Assembly: GCA_028571685.1 (NCBI GenBank) | Contig: CM053143.1 | Location: 152,142,329-152,206,328 of the forward strand | Origin: Heterohyrax brucei | Taxonomy: Eukaryota > Chordata > Mammalia > Hyracoidea > Procaviidae | Direction of reading: 5' to 3' | Length of the DNA stretch: 64,000 nt | Shown here: positions 1 through 12,048 of the stretch, piece after piece | Numbering within the stretch: the stretch's first letter is position 1 | Layout: the number at the start of each line of letters is the position of its first letter | Notes under the pieces: model-generated | What the model was told of the DNA's origin: nothing | The model's input: only the letters and a program-made list of their open reading frames with translations | Database searches by the model: none | Position numbers and translations under genes: made by a program

Positions 1-285
1 AGTAGTCGAAAACCATTCAGGGTGGGGACTGGAGAGTGATCTTTTAGATACGGTGGCCAGGGATGTGTCAGGAAGAGAGTTAAGGAGGTAAGGATGTGAG
101 CCATTCAGGTATCTGGGAAAAGGGCTTCTCAGTAGAGATTCCAGAAGGTGCAAAGTCCCTGAGGCAGAAACATGGCTGCTGTATTCAAGGAACAGCAAGG
201 AGACCAAGTGGCTAGAAAAGTGAGCAAAGGAGAGAATAAGAGATATGGTCATAGGAAAGAAGGACAAGCCAGATATCTAGGGCCC

Positions 286-505
286 TGTAGGAGTCTCTGG
301 GTGGTGCAAATCGTTAACTCACTCAGCTGCTAACCCAAAGGTTGGAGGTTCGTGTCCACCCAGAGGCATCTTGGAAGAAAGACTTGGTGGTCTGCTTCTG
401 CAAAGTCACGATCATGAAAATCCCATGGAGAGTAGTTCTACTCCACAATACATAGGACACCAGGAGTTTGAATCAACGTGATAGCGAGTTCATTGACAAC
501 AAGCT
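286..505 (+). mobile_element. AfroSINE, long form
   Basis: tRNA-like head ('gttaactcactcagctgctaa' region), then the module 'cttggaagaaagacttggtg', then a decayed hairpin tail. Confidence 0.7.
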
Positions 506-599
506 TTAGGTCATTGTGAGAACGTCAGCATTGATAAAATTAATAAAATAAGAAGTCATTGGAGGATTTGGGGGGCAGAATGGTGTAATCTGTCTTACA

Positions 600-2400
600 T
601 TTTTTTCTCTCTCATTTTAAAATTGTGCTTTAGGCTAAAGTTTACAGCTCTAGTTAATTTCTCATACAAAAATTTATATATGTATTGTTATGGACACTTA
701 TAATGTGACAGTGTACTCACTCCCCTTTTGCCCCTGCATTTCCTGTGTTCATTCACCCAGCTCCTGTCCCTTTCTGCCTTCCCATCTTGCCTCTGGCAGC
801 AGCCGTATCATATTATATCTTATAGTCTGGTCTAATCCTTGGCTGAAAAGTTGGCTTCAGAAATGCATCTGGTTCTGAGTTAGTTGAGAGTCAGGAACCG
901 TATCTTCTGGATTGCCTCTAGTCTGAATCAGATCAATAAGTCTGGCCTTTTTACTAGCATTTGAGTTTGCACCCTAATTTCCTTCTGTTCTGTCAAGTAT
1001 TATGTTGTATTCCCAGTCAGGTAGGTCACTGTTGGTAGCCAGGAACCATCTAGTTCTGGTCTCAGGCTGATGGAGTCTTTATGTGACCCTTTTTGTCTCC
1101 TGGGCTAATATTTTCCTTCTGTGCTCTGTGTTTTTCATTCTCTTTGCTCCAGGTACGTTGGGACCAACTGATACATCTTAATAGCCACTGACACTCTTAA
1201 GACCACAGACGCCATCCACCAAAGTGGGCTCAAGAACGTTTTCTTAAAAAACTTTGTCATGCCAACTGGTGTAGATGTTCCCCAAAACTCTGGTCCCCAC
1301 ATTCCTACCCCTGCTGTTCTGTTCCTTAAAGTGCTTGGCTGTGTTCAAGAAACATCTTAGCTTTTGGTTTAGTCCAGTTGTGCTGACTTCCCCTGTATTG
1401 TGTGTTGTCCTTCACTTCACCTAAGATAATTCTTGTCTACTATCTAGTTCATGAATTCCCCTCTCCTTCCCTCCCTACCCTTGTAACAGTCAACTAATGT
1501 TTTCTTTTCCATTTAAATCTTTGCTTGAGATCTTCTAACAGTGATCTCAAACAATATTGGTCCTTTTGCAACTGACTGATTTGACTCAGCACAATACCTT
1601 CTGGATTCATCCTTGTTGTGAGCCATTGAGTGGATTCATTATTGTCCTTTATCATTGCATGGTATTCCATTATGTGAATACACCATAATTTGTTCATCCA
1701 TTTGTGATTGATAGGCATCTAGGTTGTTCCCATCTTTTTGCTACTGTGAACATTGCTGCAATGAACATAGGTGTGCTTGCATCTACTTGTGTGATGGCTC
1801 TTATTTCTCTAGAATATATTTCCAAAAGTGAGACTGCTCGATGGTACAGTACTTCTAGATCTAGTTTTTAAACAAGTGCCAAATCAATTTCTAAAGGGAT
1901 TGTACTATTTTATATTCTACCAGCAGTGTCTAAGTGTTCCAGTCTCTCCACAGCCTCTCCAAAACTTACTATTTTCTGTTTCTTGAATTAATGCCAGCCT
2001 TGTTGGGGTGAGATGGTATCTCATTGTAGTTTTTATTTGCATTCCTCTAATGGCTAACGATCGTATTTCCTCATGTATCTGTTAGCCACCTGAATATCTT
2101 CTTTTATGAAGAACTTGTTTATATCTTTTGTCCATTTTTTAATCAGATTATTTGTCTTCTTATTGAGGTCTTCCAGTATCTTACAGATTTTAGAGATTAG
2201 ACCTTGAGGGGATATATCATAATCCAACTTTTTCCCTAGTCTGTAGGTTGTCTTTTTACTCTTTTGGTGAACTCTTTTGATGAATGTAAGTGTTTGGGTT
2301 TCAGGAGCTCCCAGTTACCTAGTTTCTCTTCTGGTGTTTGTGCATTGTTAGTAATGTTTTGTATTCCATGTATGCCGTGTATTAGGACTCCTAGCTGATT
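600..2400 (-). mobile_element. L1 3' end (ORF2 end and 3' UTR)
   Basis: The plus strand reads the reverse of an L1: 3' UTR at 600-1480, then the reverse of the ORF2 C-terminal region ('ttgttcatccatttgtgatt', 'gaacattgctgcaatgaac'). The 3' UTR matches in reverse the plus-strand copies at 37650-38085 and 61530-62178 ('gttgggaccaactgat' versus 'atcagttggtcccaac'). Confidence 0.8.
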
Positions 2401-2722
2401 CACGTTTTAACAGTATCACTCTCACTCAAGGTTCTCAAGGACAGAAACCAGGAGACTAATTAGGAGATTATTTTGACAGTCTTGACAAGACCAGGTAATA
2501 GTGCTAGCAGGAGGTGATAACAAGGGCCTGGAGTCAGCTGTCTTTTGAAGGTAAGTCTGACTGGATTTACTGATGGATTAGACCTGGGGTGAGAGATAAA
2601 AGAGATGAGTCAAGGATGATTTTGAGGTTTTAAGCTTAAACCACTAGAAAAATGGAGATGGCTGTAGGTTTCAGTGGATGGGGGTGTGCATCTGAATAAC
2701 AGTTTGGTATTTGAACATTTCT

Positions 2723-3207
2723 TAGTCATCTAGAGCTGCTATAACAAAAATACCACAAGCGGATGACTTTAAAAAAGAGAAGTTTATTCTCTCCAGTCCA
2801 GTCCAGTGTAAGTCTGAATTCAGGGTGCCAACATTAGGGATTCTAGAGGAAGGTCCTTGTATTACACCAATCTTCCTTTGGACTGGGAGCATCTAAGCAC
2901 AGGAGTCTCAGGTCTGAGGAGCATGATCTACTCCCAGCACTGCTTTCTTGATGGTGTGAGGTCCATGTGTCTTTTTGCTTGCTTCTCTCTTTTTTATCCC
3001 CCAAAGAAACCAGTTTAAGATGCTACCTAACCTTGTAGACTTCATCAGTATAACTGCTGCAAATCCATCTTATTAAATCACAGTGGTGGAATTTGCAGCA
3101 TGCAGAAAATTTCATCAGATGCTGGACAGTCACACAATATTGGCCATCCATGAGTCACACACTTTTGATATACACATTTATTGGGGGACATAATTCAATC
3201 CATCACA
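2723..3207 (-). mobile_element. MaLR/ERVL-like solo LTR
   Basis: Begins 'tcttagtcatctagagctgc' and ends 'acataattcaatccatcaca'. This is the reverse of LTRs that begin 'tgtyatrgattgaattgtg' elsewhere in the window. Confidence 0.7.
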
Positions 3208-3400
3208 GACATATTAAACTTGAAATGTCTACTAGATGCCCATATGAATATGTGGAGAAGGTAGCTGGATATATGAATCTGGAGACATGGAGAGATCAAG
3301 CTGGACATATAAAAATTTGAAATAAGCAATTTTTAGTGCCATGAGGCCAGGTGAGATTATAAAGAAGGTGAGTGCAGATGGAAAACAGTAAAATTAATGA

Positions 3401-3984
3401 TAGCCACTGAGTACACAATAAAATGGACATTCAGATACACTGCTGATGGGTGTACAAATTGGGACACTTCATAAAAGCATTTTGGTGATTTTTTGTGTTT
3501 TGGGCCAGACACTTTGGCCTCAACTTGGAACCAGATATCACTAATGTAAACAAATGGGGATTTTGTGGAATACCCGTTAGCAAAATTGGCAGCAGCATTG
3601 CTGCAGAGAAAGTGGTCCTAGGCCTATGACCACTGTCCAAGCTCTGGAATATCTGCCACATAAATCATAGAGTCTTGTCCACTAGTAGTAACCATACTGA
3701 TTCATATGGCCAGCTCTGTTGTATGATTTGAGGTATTGTTCTAGTTTGGGTTACCTTCAAATCTAGTTCTCTGACTCTCCCAGAGACTATGTATACTGGT
3801 CTTTCAATAATGCCACGTTACTTAATTTTACATAAGTGAATCACAGTTGGGTTTTTTTTTTTTTCATGCAACTAAGGACAGTCATGTCTTCTGACCCAAT
3901 AATCTTAGTTCCAAGAATCTAGAATAAGGCTATAGAAAATTTCATTGAAGATTTATCTTTTTCCATTAATATATTACCTTCTTT
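3401..3984. other. No feature recognised
   Basis: AT-rich; a short T run at 3850-3864. No coding pattern or repeat family was recognised. Confidence 0.4.
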
Positions 3985-4120
3985 GTTATTGACAATTGCT
4001 GTCAAGTCAGTTCTGACTCATAGTGACTCTATATGTGCAGAGTAGAACTGCTCCATAGAATTTTCAGGACTGACCTTTCTGAAGCAGATCATCAGGTCTG
4101 TCTTCTGAGATGCCACTGAG
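3985..4120 (-). mobile_element. AfroSINE, long form, right part displaced by an L1
   Basis: Reads 'gtcaagtcagttctgactca' through 'ctgaagcagatcatcaggtc'. It resumes at 7252 ('tgtgttcaaactgccaac') after the L1. Confidence 0.75.
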
Positions 4121-4994
4121 GAGGGGCGGAGTCAAGATGGCGGACTAAACACACATGTCACTAAATCCCTCTGGAAATCAAGACCTGAATTGATAATTAA
4201 ATGAAGCCTTCTGGACACCTAGTGAGCCCTAGGATGTGGGCTGTTAACTTGGACTTCATACCACTGAACGCAGCTGACCCTACTCTTGGCGCATGCTGGC
4301 TTGCACAGGCTGAAGGTAACTCACCATTTTAACTTTTGTATCAGTGGGCAGAGACAGCACTACTATCAGATGCACTGCTGGTGGGATTGGCAGGCGAAAT
4401 TGCCATATTTTGAGAGCCTGGCTTTAGACTCTGTGCATCTCGGCACCTTTGGCCTTTCTTTCTGCCTCTGTCATATAGTAGATGGTACCGAAACAGATGG
4501 CAAGCTTGTGCAGGACACCATCTTGATCCATTGGGAGGCAGACACACCCATAGGGATGCCCTAGCTGGACTTAGTTCCTAGGCTGGGAGGCAAAGCCTGC
4601 CTGGAGGAGAGCACTTTTCCAGCAGAAAAGCAGTATTCCACTGGAAGGCAGGTACACCCATACAGAGGCCTCAGGTGGACCTATTTCCTGGGCTGGGAGG
4701 CAGTGCCTTCCCAGTGGAGAGCGCTTTTCTGGCAGAAAAGCAATATTCTACACAGTGTCACCTACAGCTGGGACCTGACAGCAAAGGCCAGTAGGGCAGT
4801 AGCCTTTCTGTATTTTAAGCTAGTTTATAACATCTGGGGTTCGATATAGAGGTGCTTACTTTGCCAGCTGGGAAGAGGGACCTATACACCTGAAAACCTG
4901 ACTGACTTTGGAAGTAGTCAGATACTTTTTAACTTTCATTTAAAGAAGGTCTAGTCCATCGTCACGGCATCTCTCTCAGCCTCTATTGACTTAC

Positions 4995-5902
4995 ATGATG
5001 CCCCCAAAGCAACAAACTCTTGAGCAAAATGTAACCAAGAAATCACCCATGGCTTCAGAGGGCCCCCAAAAGAAAGCTCCACAAAACTTCCCAGACAAAG
5101 AAGCTTTTCTGAAATCATCAGAAGGTAAATACAAAAGGATTATGTAGAGAGCCCTCCTAGACCTTATACAAAATGCAGCAGAACAAAATGAAAAATTAAG
5201 CAAGCTACGGATCCGACTCAGTGGCACTTGACTGGCTGGCTGTTCGATCTTATGGAACACCAGTACTCTTAAATACAACAAATCAAGAACAAAATCAAAG
5301 AGATAGAAAATTCAATTCAAAGCCAAGAAAACAGAATGGAACAAATGGAAAAGAGACTTTCTGATTTGGAAGACAGAGCTAATGACTCCAGCATCTATGA
5401 GGAGAAAGCAGAAAAAAGAAACAAGAAAAGTGAAGAGGCATTAAGAAGTATGTGGGACTCTATTAACAGGAACAATCTATGATTAGTTGGAGTCCCTGAA
5501 CAGGGTGAGACACCTGAGAACACAGAGAGTATTGTTGCTGAGCTGCTGACAGAAAACTTCCCAGAAATGAAAGAAGATAATATAGATATATAAGATGCAA
5601 ATGAAATGCCTCTTAATGTAGATATCAAAAGAAAGACTCCAAGACATATTATAATCAAGCTTAACAAAATGAAACATAAGCAGAAACTCCTGAAGGTGGC
5701 AAGACTCAAAGCAAAGCTAACATTCAGAGGGAAATTCTGTAGGCTTTTGCTGGATTTCTCAGCAGAAACAATGCTGGCACAGAGACAGTGGGATGACACA
5801 TTCAAAGCCTTGAAGAAGAAGAACTTCCAACCAAGAATTATATATCCTGAAAAACTACCTTTCAAATACGAAAATGAAATTAAGACATTCGCAGATAAAT
5901 AG
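4995..5902 (+). pseudogene. L1 ORF1 (RNA-binding protein), degraded
   Basis: Readable pieces include a coiled-coil-like part (MEQMEKRLSDLEDRANDSSI), then the C-terminal domain HIIIKLNKMKHKQKLLKVAR and an ending PFKYENEIKTFADK with a stop at 5900. Stops near 5480 and 5590 and a short inserted element at 5209-5241 break it. The 177-codon frame on the other strand is its shadow. Confidence 0.8.
5209..5241 (+). mobile_element. Short hairpin element inside L1 ORF1
   Basis: 'ggatccgactcagtggcact' then 'tgactggctggctg' breaks the ORF1 text. Confidence 0.65.
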
Positions 5903-6417
5903 AAACTCAGAGACTTCATAAAAACCAAACCAAAGCTACAAGAAATACTGAAAGAATATCTTGACTTAGAAGAAACGAAACCACTAAACTTTATATTTTA
6001 GAAGCAAATACAGGACATGTCACTTAGAATCCTACTCAGGGAAGGCTCCAAACTTATCAAAGTTATAACAGTGAAAGAAATAATCCAGTGATCATATCAT
6101 GAAAACTATGATGCCATCATATTAAATAGAGGGATGTACTATAATCGTTATAGTCCTTCCAGATGGAGAGGAAGCTGATAAGAATGGTAGTAAGTGAAAT
6201 TGGGTTTATATATAGTTTATTTAGGGGGATCATAGGGGCAGTCATAAAGCCCAATAAAGATGCAACATATCAAATCAAGAAACACAATACAGCAGTCTCA
6301 ACAACCACAAAACCAACCCTGAAGAAGGTGAAAAATCAACTCACAAAGACGAATGTCCCAGAACAGATTGATAAGAACAACACAGAGAACGTCAGCACCA
6401 AAATAAACATATCGCAA

Positions 6418-7236
6418 TGGCAGCACTGAACACATACCTATCAATAATTACATTGAACGTGAATGATCTGAATGCTCCAGTAAAGAGACATCAAGTGACA
6501 TCTTGGATCAAAAGACACGACCCATCCATATGTTGCCTATAAGAAACTCATCTTAGACTTAAAGATAGGAACAAACCAAAAATTAAAGGGTGGAAGAATA
6601 TATATGAACCTAACAATACACAAAAAAGAGCAGATGTGGCAATTCTAATCTCAGAAAAAATCGATTCTAATGTAAAATCCACCACTGTGGACAAGGATGG
6701 ACACTATGTATTGCTGAAAGGTTCAATACACAAGCAGGACTTAACAATATTAAATATTTATGCACCTAATGTTAGAGCATCTAAATACATCAAAGAAACA
6801 CTGACTACACTTTAAAAGGAGATAGATCTCTCCACAATAATGGTGGGAGACTTCAACACTCCACTCTCAATATTGGACAGATAGTCTAGAAGAAAGCTTG
6901 GTAAAGACACAGAAGACCTTATTGCCACAATTAACCAACTAGACCTCATCAACATATACAGAACTTGCTATCCCTCAGCAGACAACTACACCTTCTTCTG
7001 CAGTGCGCATGGAACATTCTCCAGAATAGACCGTGTGTTATGACATAAAGCAATTCTCAACAAAATCCATACCATTGAATTAATGCAAAGCATCTTCTTA
7101 GATCATAAAGCCATAAAAGTCGAAATCAATAGCAGTAAAAACATGGATAGAAAATGGAACTCATGGAAACTGAACAACATCTTGCTCAAAAACCCATGAG
7201 TTATAGAAGAAATCAAGGATGAAATAAAGAAATTTA
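6418..7236 (+). pseudogene. L1 ORF2, endonuclease domain only, degraded
   Basis: Reads MAALNTYLSIITLNVNDLNA..., then DPSICCL-ETHLRLKD, LTILNIYAPN, MVGDFNTPLS and FLDHKAIKVEIN: the APE-type endonuclease motifs in order. Several in-frame stops are present. It ends before the reverse transcriptase. Confidence 0.85.
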
Positions 7237-7251
7237 TGAGATGCCACTGAG

Positions 7252-7440
7252 TGTGTTCAAACTGCCAACTCAATAAACCTAAAAAGCAAACCCACTGCTA
7301 CTGAGTCAGTTTCAACCCACAGCAACCCTCTAGGACAGAGGACTACCCCATAGGGTTCCCAAGGAACAGCTGGTGGATTCAAATCACCAAACTTTAGGTT
7401 GGCAACCAACCTCTTCACCACTGTGCCACCAGGGCTCCTG
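7252..7440 (-). mobile_element. AfroSINE (second copy) after the L1
   Basis: 7252-7270 ends the split SINE. 7271-7440 is a complete reverse copy, 'aagcaaacccactgctactg' to 'gtgccaccagggctcc'. Confidence 0.85.
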
Positions 7441-7446
7441 AAACAA

Positions 7447-9066
7447 AGTTGTTGTTGTTAGGTGCTGTCGAGTTAGTTCCGACTCATAGCAATGCTATGT
7501 ACAACAGAACGAAACACTGCCCAGTCTTGCTCCTTGACCACAGTCACTTTTATGCTTAAGCCTATCAATGTAGCAACTGTGTCAGTCCATCTTGTTGAGA
7601 GTCTTCCTCTCTTTTTCACTGACCCTCCACTCTGCCAAACATGATGTCTTTCTCCAGGGATTGATCCTTCCTGACAATATGTCCAAGGTACATAAGATGC
7701 AGTCTTACCATCTTTGCTTCCAAGGAGCACTCTGGTTGTACTTCTTCCAGAGCAGGTCTGTTTGTTCTTTTAGAGGATTGTGGTACATTCAATATTCTTC
7801 TCCAACACCACAATTTAAAGGCTCCAATTCTGTCTTCTTTAATCATTGTCTAGTTTTTGTATGTATATACTATGACTGAAAATACCATGGCTTGGGTCAG
7901 GCATACCATAGTCTTCAAGGTGACATCCTTACTTTTCAGTACTTGAAAGAGGTCCTTGGCAGCAGATTTTCCCAATGCAATGTGTCTTTTGATTTCTTGA
8001 CTGCTGCTTCCATGGGTGTTGGTTATAGAATCAAGTAAAATGAAATCCTTGGCAACCTCAATCCTTCCTCCATTTATGATAATGTTACTTACTGGTCCAG
8101 TTGTGAGGATTTTTATTTTCTTAGTGCCAAAGTGCAATCCATACTGAAGGCTGAGTCTTTGATCTTCATCAGTGTTTTAAATCTTCTTCATTTCCACCAG
8201 CAGGTTTGTGTCATCTGTGTAACACAGGCTGCTAATGAGTTCCTCCAATCTTTATGCCTTGTTCTTCTTCATATAGTCCAGCTTCTCAGATTATTTGCTT
8301 GGCATACAGATGGAATAAGTATGGTGAGAGCATACAACCCTGATGCATGCCTTTCCTGACTTTAAACCATGCAGTGTCTCCTTGTTCTGTTCACACACCT
8401 GCCTCTTGATCCATGTACAGATTCTGTAAGAGCACAATTAAGTGTTCTGGAATTCCCATTCTTCACAATGTTAGCCATAATTTGTTATGATCCACACAGC
8501 TGAATGCCTTTGCATAGTCAGTGAAACACAGGTAAAAGTCTTTCTGGTATTCTCTGCTTTCAGCCAAGATCCATCTGAAATCAGTGATGATATCCCTGAT
8601 TCCATGTCCTCTTCTGAATCTAACTTGAATTTCTGGCAGTTCCTTGTCAATATACTGTTGCTCTTGAACAAACTTTTCCTTCCATATGACATTAGTGATA
8701 TTGTTCGGTAATTTCTGCATTCAGTTCTATCACCTTTCTTGGGAATGGGCATAAATACGGATCTCTGGGAGTCAGTTGACCAGGTAGCTGTCTCCAACTT
8801 TTTTGGCATAGATGAGAAAGCACTTCCAGGGCTGCATCTGTTTGTTGAAATATCTGAATCGATATTCCATCAATTTCCAGAGGCTTGTTTTTTTATCAAT
8901 GCATTCAATGCATCTTTGACTTTTTCCTTCAGTGCCATCAGCTGGTGATCATATGTTACCTCTTCAAATAGCTGAACACTGACCAGTTCTTTCTGGTATG
9001 CATGGTCATTATACTAGAAAGAACTGGTCAGTGTTCAACCATTTGAAGAGGTAGCATATGATCAAG
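7447..9066 (-). mobile_element. RTE-type LINE, 5' truncated, with inverted 5' end
   Basis: The 3' end is at 7447 (reverse of '...aacaacaac'). The element reads leftward to about 8997 and codes for reverse transcriptase pieces such as PKKGDRTECRNYRTISLMS and CFTDYAKAFSCVDHNKLW. 9014-9066 repeats the last 50 bp in the opposite direction, making a foldback. Frames are broken. Confidence 0.85.
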
Positions 9067-9430
9067 AACCTAACCCAATAGTACTCCATAAATACTGGTT
9101 GAATTAATGAGTGAATAGTAAATACATACATATATGCAAATGAAAGAAGAAAAGAAATACCCAAAATCACTAACAGTGATTCTCTGGATAGATCTGTAGG
9201 TTTGTGGTCCATTGTTTTTTAACTGCTTATCATTCCTATACATTGTTCTAGTTTTTTACTGTGAAATATACCACAGAGACATATAATTGCGTAAATAAAC
9301 AGCTTGATGGAATATCACAAAATTAACACCTATGCACTCTCAACCACATCAAGATATAAAATATTGTCTATAGCCAGGAATTGTAAGTGACTTACATTTT
9401 CCTTTAAAAATGGTTTCTGCAAATATCCCC

Positions 9431-9985
9431 TGTCATGGATTGAATTGTGTTCCCCCTCCCCTCCCAAGAATGTATGTAATAATTTGGCTGGGCCAGGATT
9501 CCCCATATTCTGTGATTGCCCTCCATTTTTTTATTTTCTTATGCTGAAAATCCTAATCTCTGCCTGTGGTTAACAGAGTAGATTATGTTAGAAAGGATTA
9601 AGGTAGGACTGTAAATCCCTTCCTAAAGTCACCTCCCTCTTCCACTGTAAAGGGCATTTCTCTGGAGTATGGCTTGCACCACCTTTTATCCTTTTATCAT
9701 ACATGAAATAAAAGCAAAGGGAAGCAAGCAGAGAGTTGGGAACCTCACACCATCAAGAAAGCAGCACCAGTAGTACAGGTTCCTGCACCAAGATGCTCCC
9801 TGACCAAAGACTGTTCCAACACCAGGACTTGTCTCCAGAGCTGACAGAGGGAAAGCCCTTCCCCTGGAGCTGACACCCTGAATTGGGACTTGGAACCTAC
9901 CAGACTGCAAAAGAGTAAGCTTTTCTTTGCTAAAGCCATCCACTTTCTGGTATTCCTGTTGGAGCATCACTAGATGACTAAAACT
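9431..9985 (+). mobile_element. MaLR/ERVL-like solo LTR
   Basis: Begins 'tgtcatggattgaattgtg', contains 'catcaagaaagcagcaccag', ends 'catcactagatgactaaaac'. Confidence 0.7.
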
Positions 9986-10280
9986 GGAAAATCCACATAT
10001 TATTTTTTTAATGAAATGCTTCTCAAATTAAAAAAAAAAAAAACCTTAGAAATAAAATTGCACTCATAAGAAGCAGTTCAAATAATAAACCACAATAAAA
10101 TAAATAGTGCAAACAGGATCTGAGTTAAGCAGCTGACTGAATGTTTCAGCATGACAAAATTTAGTAATTTCTTGGCAAAGACAAACGTTTTCATACATTT
10201 CTGCCACTCTCAAGTTTCCTAAACCAGTTTGGGTGGGAGCACAGCAGAGCAGGAGGACAGAGTGTTTCAGCAATGTTGTC

Positions 10281-10432
10281 ATGGGTGGAGAGAGAGAGAA
10301 AGCCTTCCCCTGCAGTTGATGCCCTGAACTCAGACTACCAGCCTCCTAAACCGTGAGAGAATAAAGTTGTTTATAAAAGCTATCTACCTGTGGTATTTCT
10401 GTTACAGTAGCACTAGATAAACTAAGACAGAT
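10281..10432 (+). mobile_element. MaLR-like LTR, 3' fragment
   Basis: 'agagaaagccttcccctgca' to 'ctagataaactaagacag', with AATAAA ('gagaataaag') as in other copies. Confidence 0.65.
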
Positions 10433-10549
10433 GCCAAAACATCCTCACACTATATCTGCCATCTCACCCTAAATGGCCCTCACCTAGGTATGCTCATAGC
10501 AGAACAGGAACTATAATAGAGCTATTAATAATTAACGTTACCAGTTGTC

Positions 10550-10765
10550 ATTATTAAACACTTAATGTGGGCTAGGTCCAATTTTATGCACTTGACATGT
10601 GTCCATTCATTCGACTGTCACAGCAGCCCTATAAGATAGATATAACTACCTCATGATATAGATGTGGAAACTAAAGCACAGCAAGGTTGAGTAACTTCCT
10701 TAAGGCCACACAGAGAGTAGGAAGTGAAGCTGATTTCAAACCTGGGCAATCTGGCTACATAACCA
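10550..10765 (-). mobile_element. MIR
   Basis: Core pattern in reverse: 'gatgtggaaactaaagcaca', 'ggccacacagagagtagg', 'caaacctgggcaatctggc'. Confidence 0.75.
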
Positions 10766-10910
10766 GGCTTTTTATCAATGGTTCTCAACTTTAAAGTGTA
10801 TCAGAATCCCCCAAAGAACCTGTTAAAACACTTGTTACTAGGCCCTGCCTTAGAGTTTCTTGGTTTTTCTTTTTCTTTTTAGTTTTTCTTTGCTCCCTCT
10901 CACCCATCCC

Positions 10911-11085
10911 TGGAAACCCTGATGGCATAGTGGTTAAGTGCTACGTCTGCTAACTAGAAGGTTGGCAGTTCGAATCCACCAGGCACTCCTTGTAAACTCC
11001 GTGGGGGCAGTTCTACTCTGTCCTATAGAGTCACTAGGAGTCAGAATTGACTCGATGACAGTGGGTTTGATATTTGGTTTTAATC
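10911..11085 (+). mobile_element. AfroSINE
   Basis: Near complete: 'ggaaaccctgatggcatag', B-box 'gttcgaatccacc', hairpin tail 'gaattgactcgatgacagtg'. Confidence 0.9.
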
Positions 11086-11648
11086 TCCTCTGGTAACCAC
11101 AATAAATTTTAGTGTCCATGCATTTGCCACTTCTAGACCTTTCACACTTCTTTGTCTTCTCAAGCTTCCCTTTGAAAGCTGGTGTTCTTTTACCTGATCC
11201 TTTCTTCTGTCTAGTTTGTGCTCAAGAGCGAGTTTTAGAGTCTCTTCTGACATCCATTTCATCTTTTTTTTTCCTTCTGTCTCTTAAAATACCTTTTTGT
11301 TTCTTCATGTATGATGCCCTTGATGTCACCCCACAACTCATCTGGTCTTCAGTCACTGGAGTTCAACACATCAAATCTGTTCTTGAGATGGTCTCTAAAT
11401 TTAGGTGGGATATATTCAAGGTTGTAGTTTTGCTCTCCTGGACTTGTTTTAAATTTCTTCAGCTTCAACTTGATCTTAAATATAAGCAATGGATGGTCTG
11501 TTCTCCTGTTGGCCCCTGGCCCTGTTCTGACTGATGATATTGAGCTTCTCTTTTGTCTCTTGCCAGCCATGTAGTTGCTTTGACTCCTATGTACTCCACT
11601 GGACAAGGTCGTTATGTATAGTCACTGTTTACAGAGTTGAAGAAAGGT

Positions 11649-12048
11649 ATACCCACTCTTTGCTTATTGATACAGTTAAGTTCCAAAGATCTATACCCAC
11701 TCTTTGCTTATTGATACAGTTAAGTTCCAAAGATCAGATTGCTATGCAAAAGTCAGTGTTATGCAAAAATGGAGGAGGACTGCATCAGGTCACAAAATAG
11801 AAGATGACTATGTCATTTACATAAATGCCAATCACATCATTGCATATGGGCCAAACCACTGAGAATCACAGCCCAGCCAAGGTGACACATAACCGTAACC
11901 ATCACAGCTGGTGTTATACCTTATACCTTGAAGTTTGTGACTGCCAGAGACACACCACTAATGCACAAAAAGTTGGATAGTAGACTTTTTACTATTGTCA
12001 TAAATGTGAAATGACAGAGAATGAGATAGTCAATGAGTGAGAAATAAG
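11649..12048. mobile_element. Unclassified insertion inside the inverted RTE half
   Basis: About 400 bp interrupt the RTE text between 'gaaagaaaggta' and 'cttgcaaaattat'. It opens with a tandem pair of about 44 bp ('acccactctttgcttattg'). Family unknown; it could be a DNA transposon. Confidence 0.45.

Larger units (their letters stand above)
1..3400 (+). repeat. Old interspersed repeat split by three later insertions
   Basis: The pieces 1-285, 506-600, 2400-2722 and 3208-3400 read in order as one decayed element, family not named (phrases such as 'gaccaagtggctagaaaag', 'caaggatgattttgaggttt', 'cttgaaatgtctactagatg'). Between them sit a SINE, an L1 3' end and an LTR. A second copy in the same orientation lies at 24020-24950. 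Confidence 0.5.
4121..7236 (+). mobile_element. L1 with intact 5' end but missing its 3' half, flanked by a perfect 15-bp duplication
   Basis: Starts 'gaggggcggagtcaagatgg', a typical L1 5' end. It contains a 5' UTR, ORF1 (from ATG 4995) and the first part of ORF2, then stops at 'gaaataaagaaattta'. Flanks 4106-4120 and 7237-7251 are identical (tgagatgccactgag). There is no reverse transcriptase domain, 3' UTR or long A tail. Confidence 0.85.

Noticed and set aside
5395..5928. 177-codon open frame on the minus strand
   Set aside because: Antisense of L1 ORF1; low complexity in Ser/Phe/Leu as expected from a reversed lysine-rich frame.
11112..11534. 140-codon plus-strand frame
   Set aside because: Antisense of the RTE endonuclease region.
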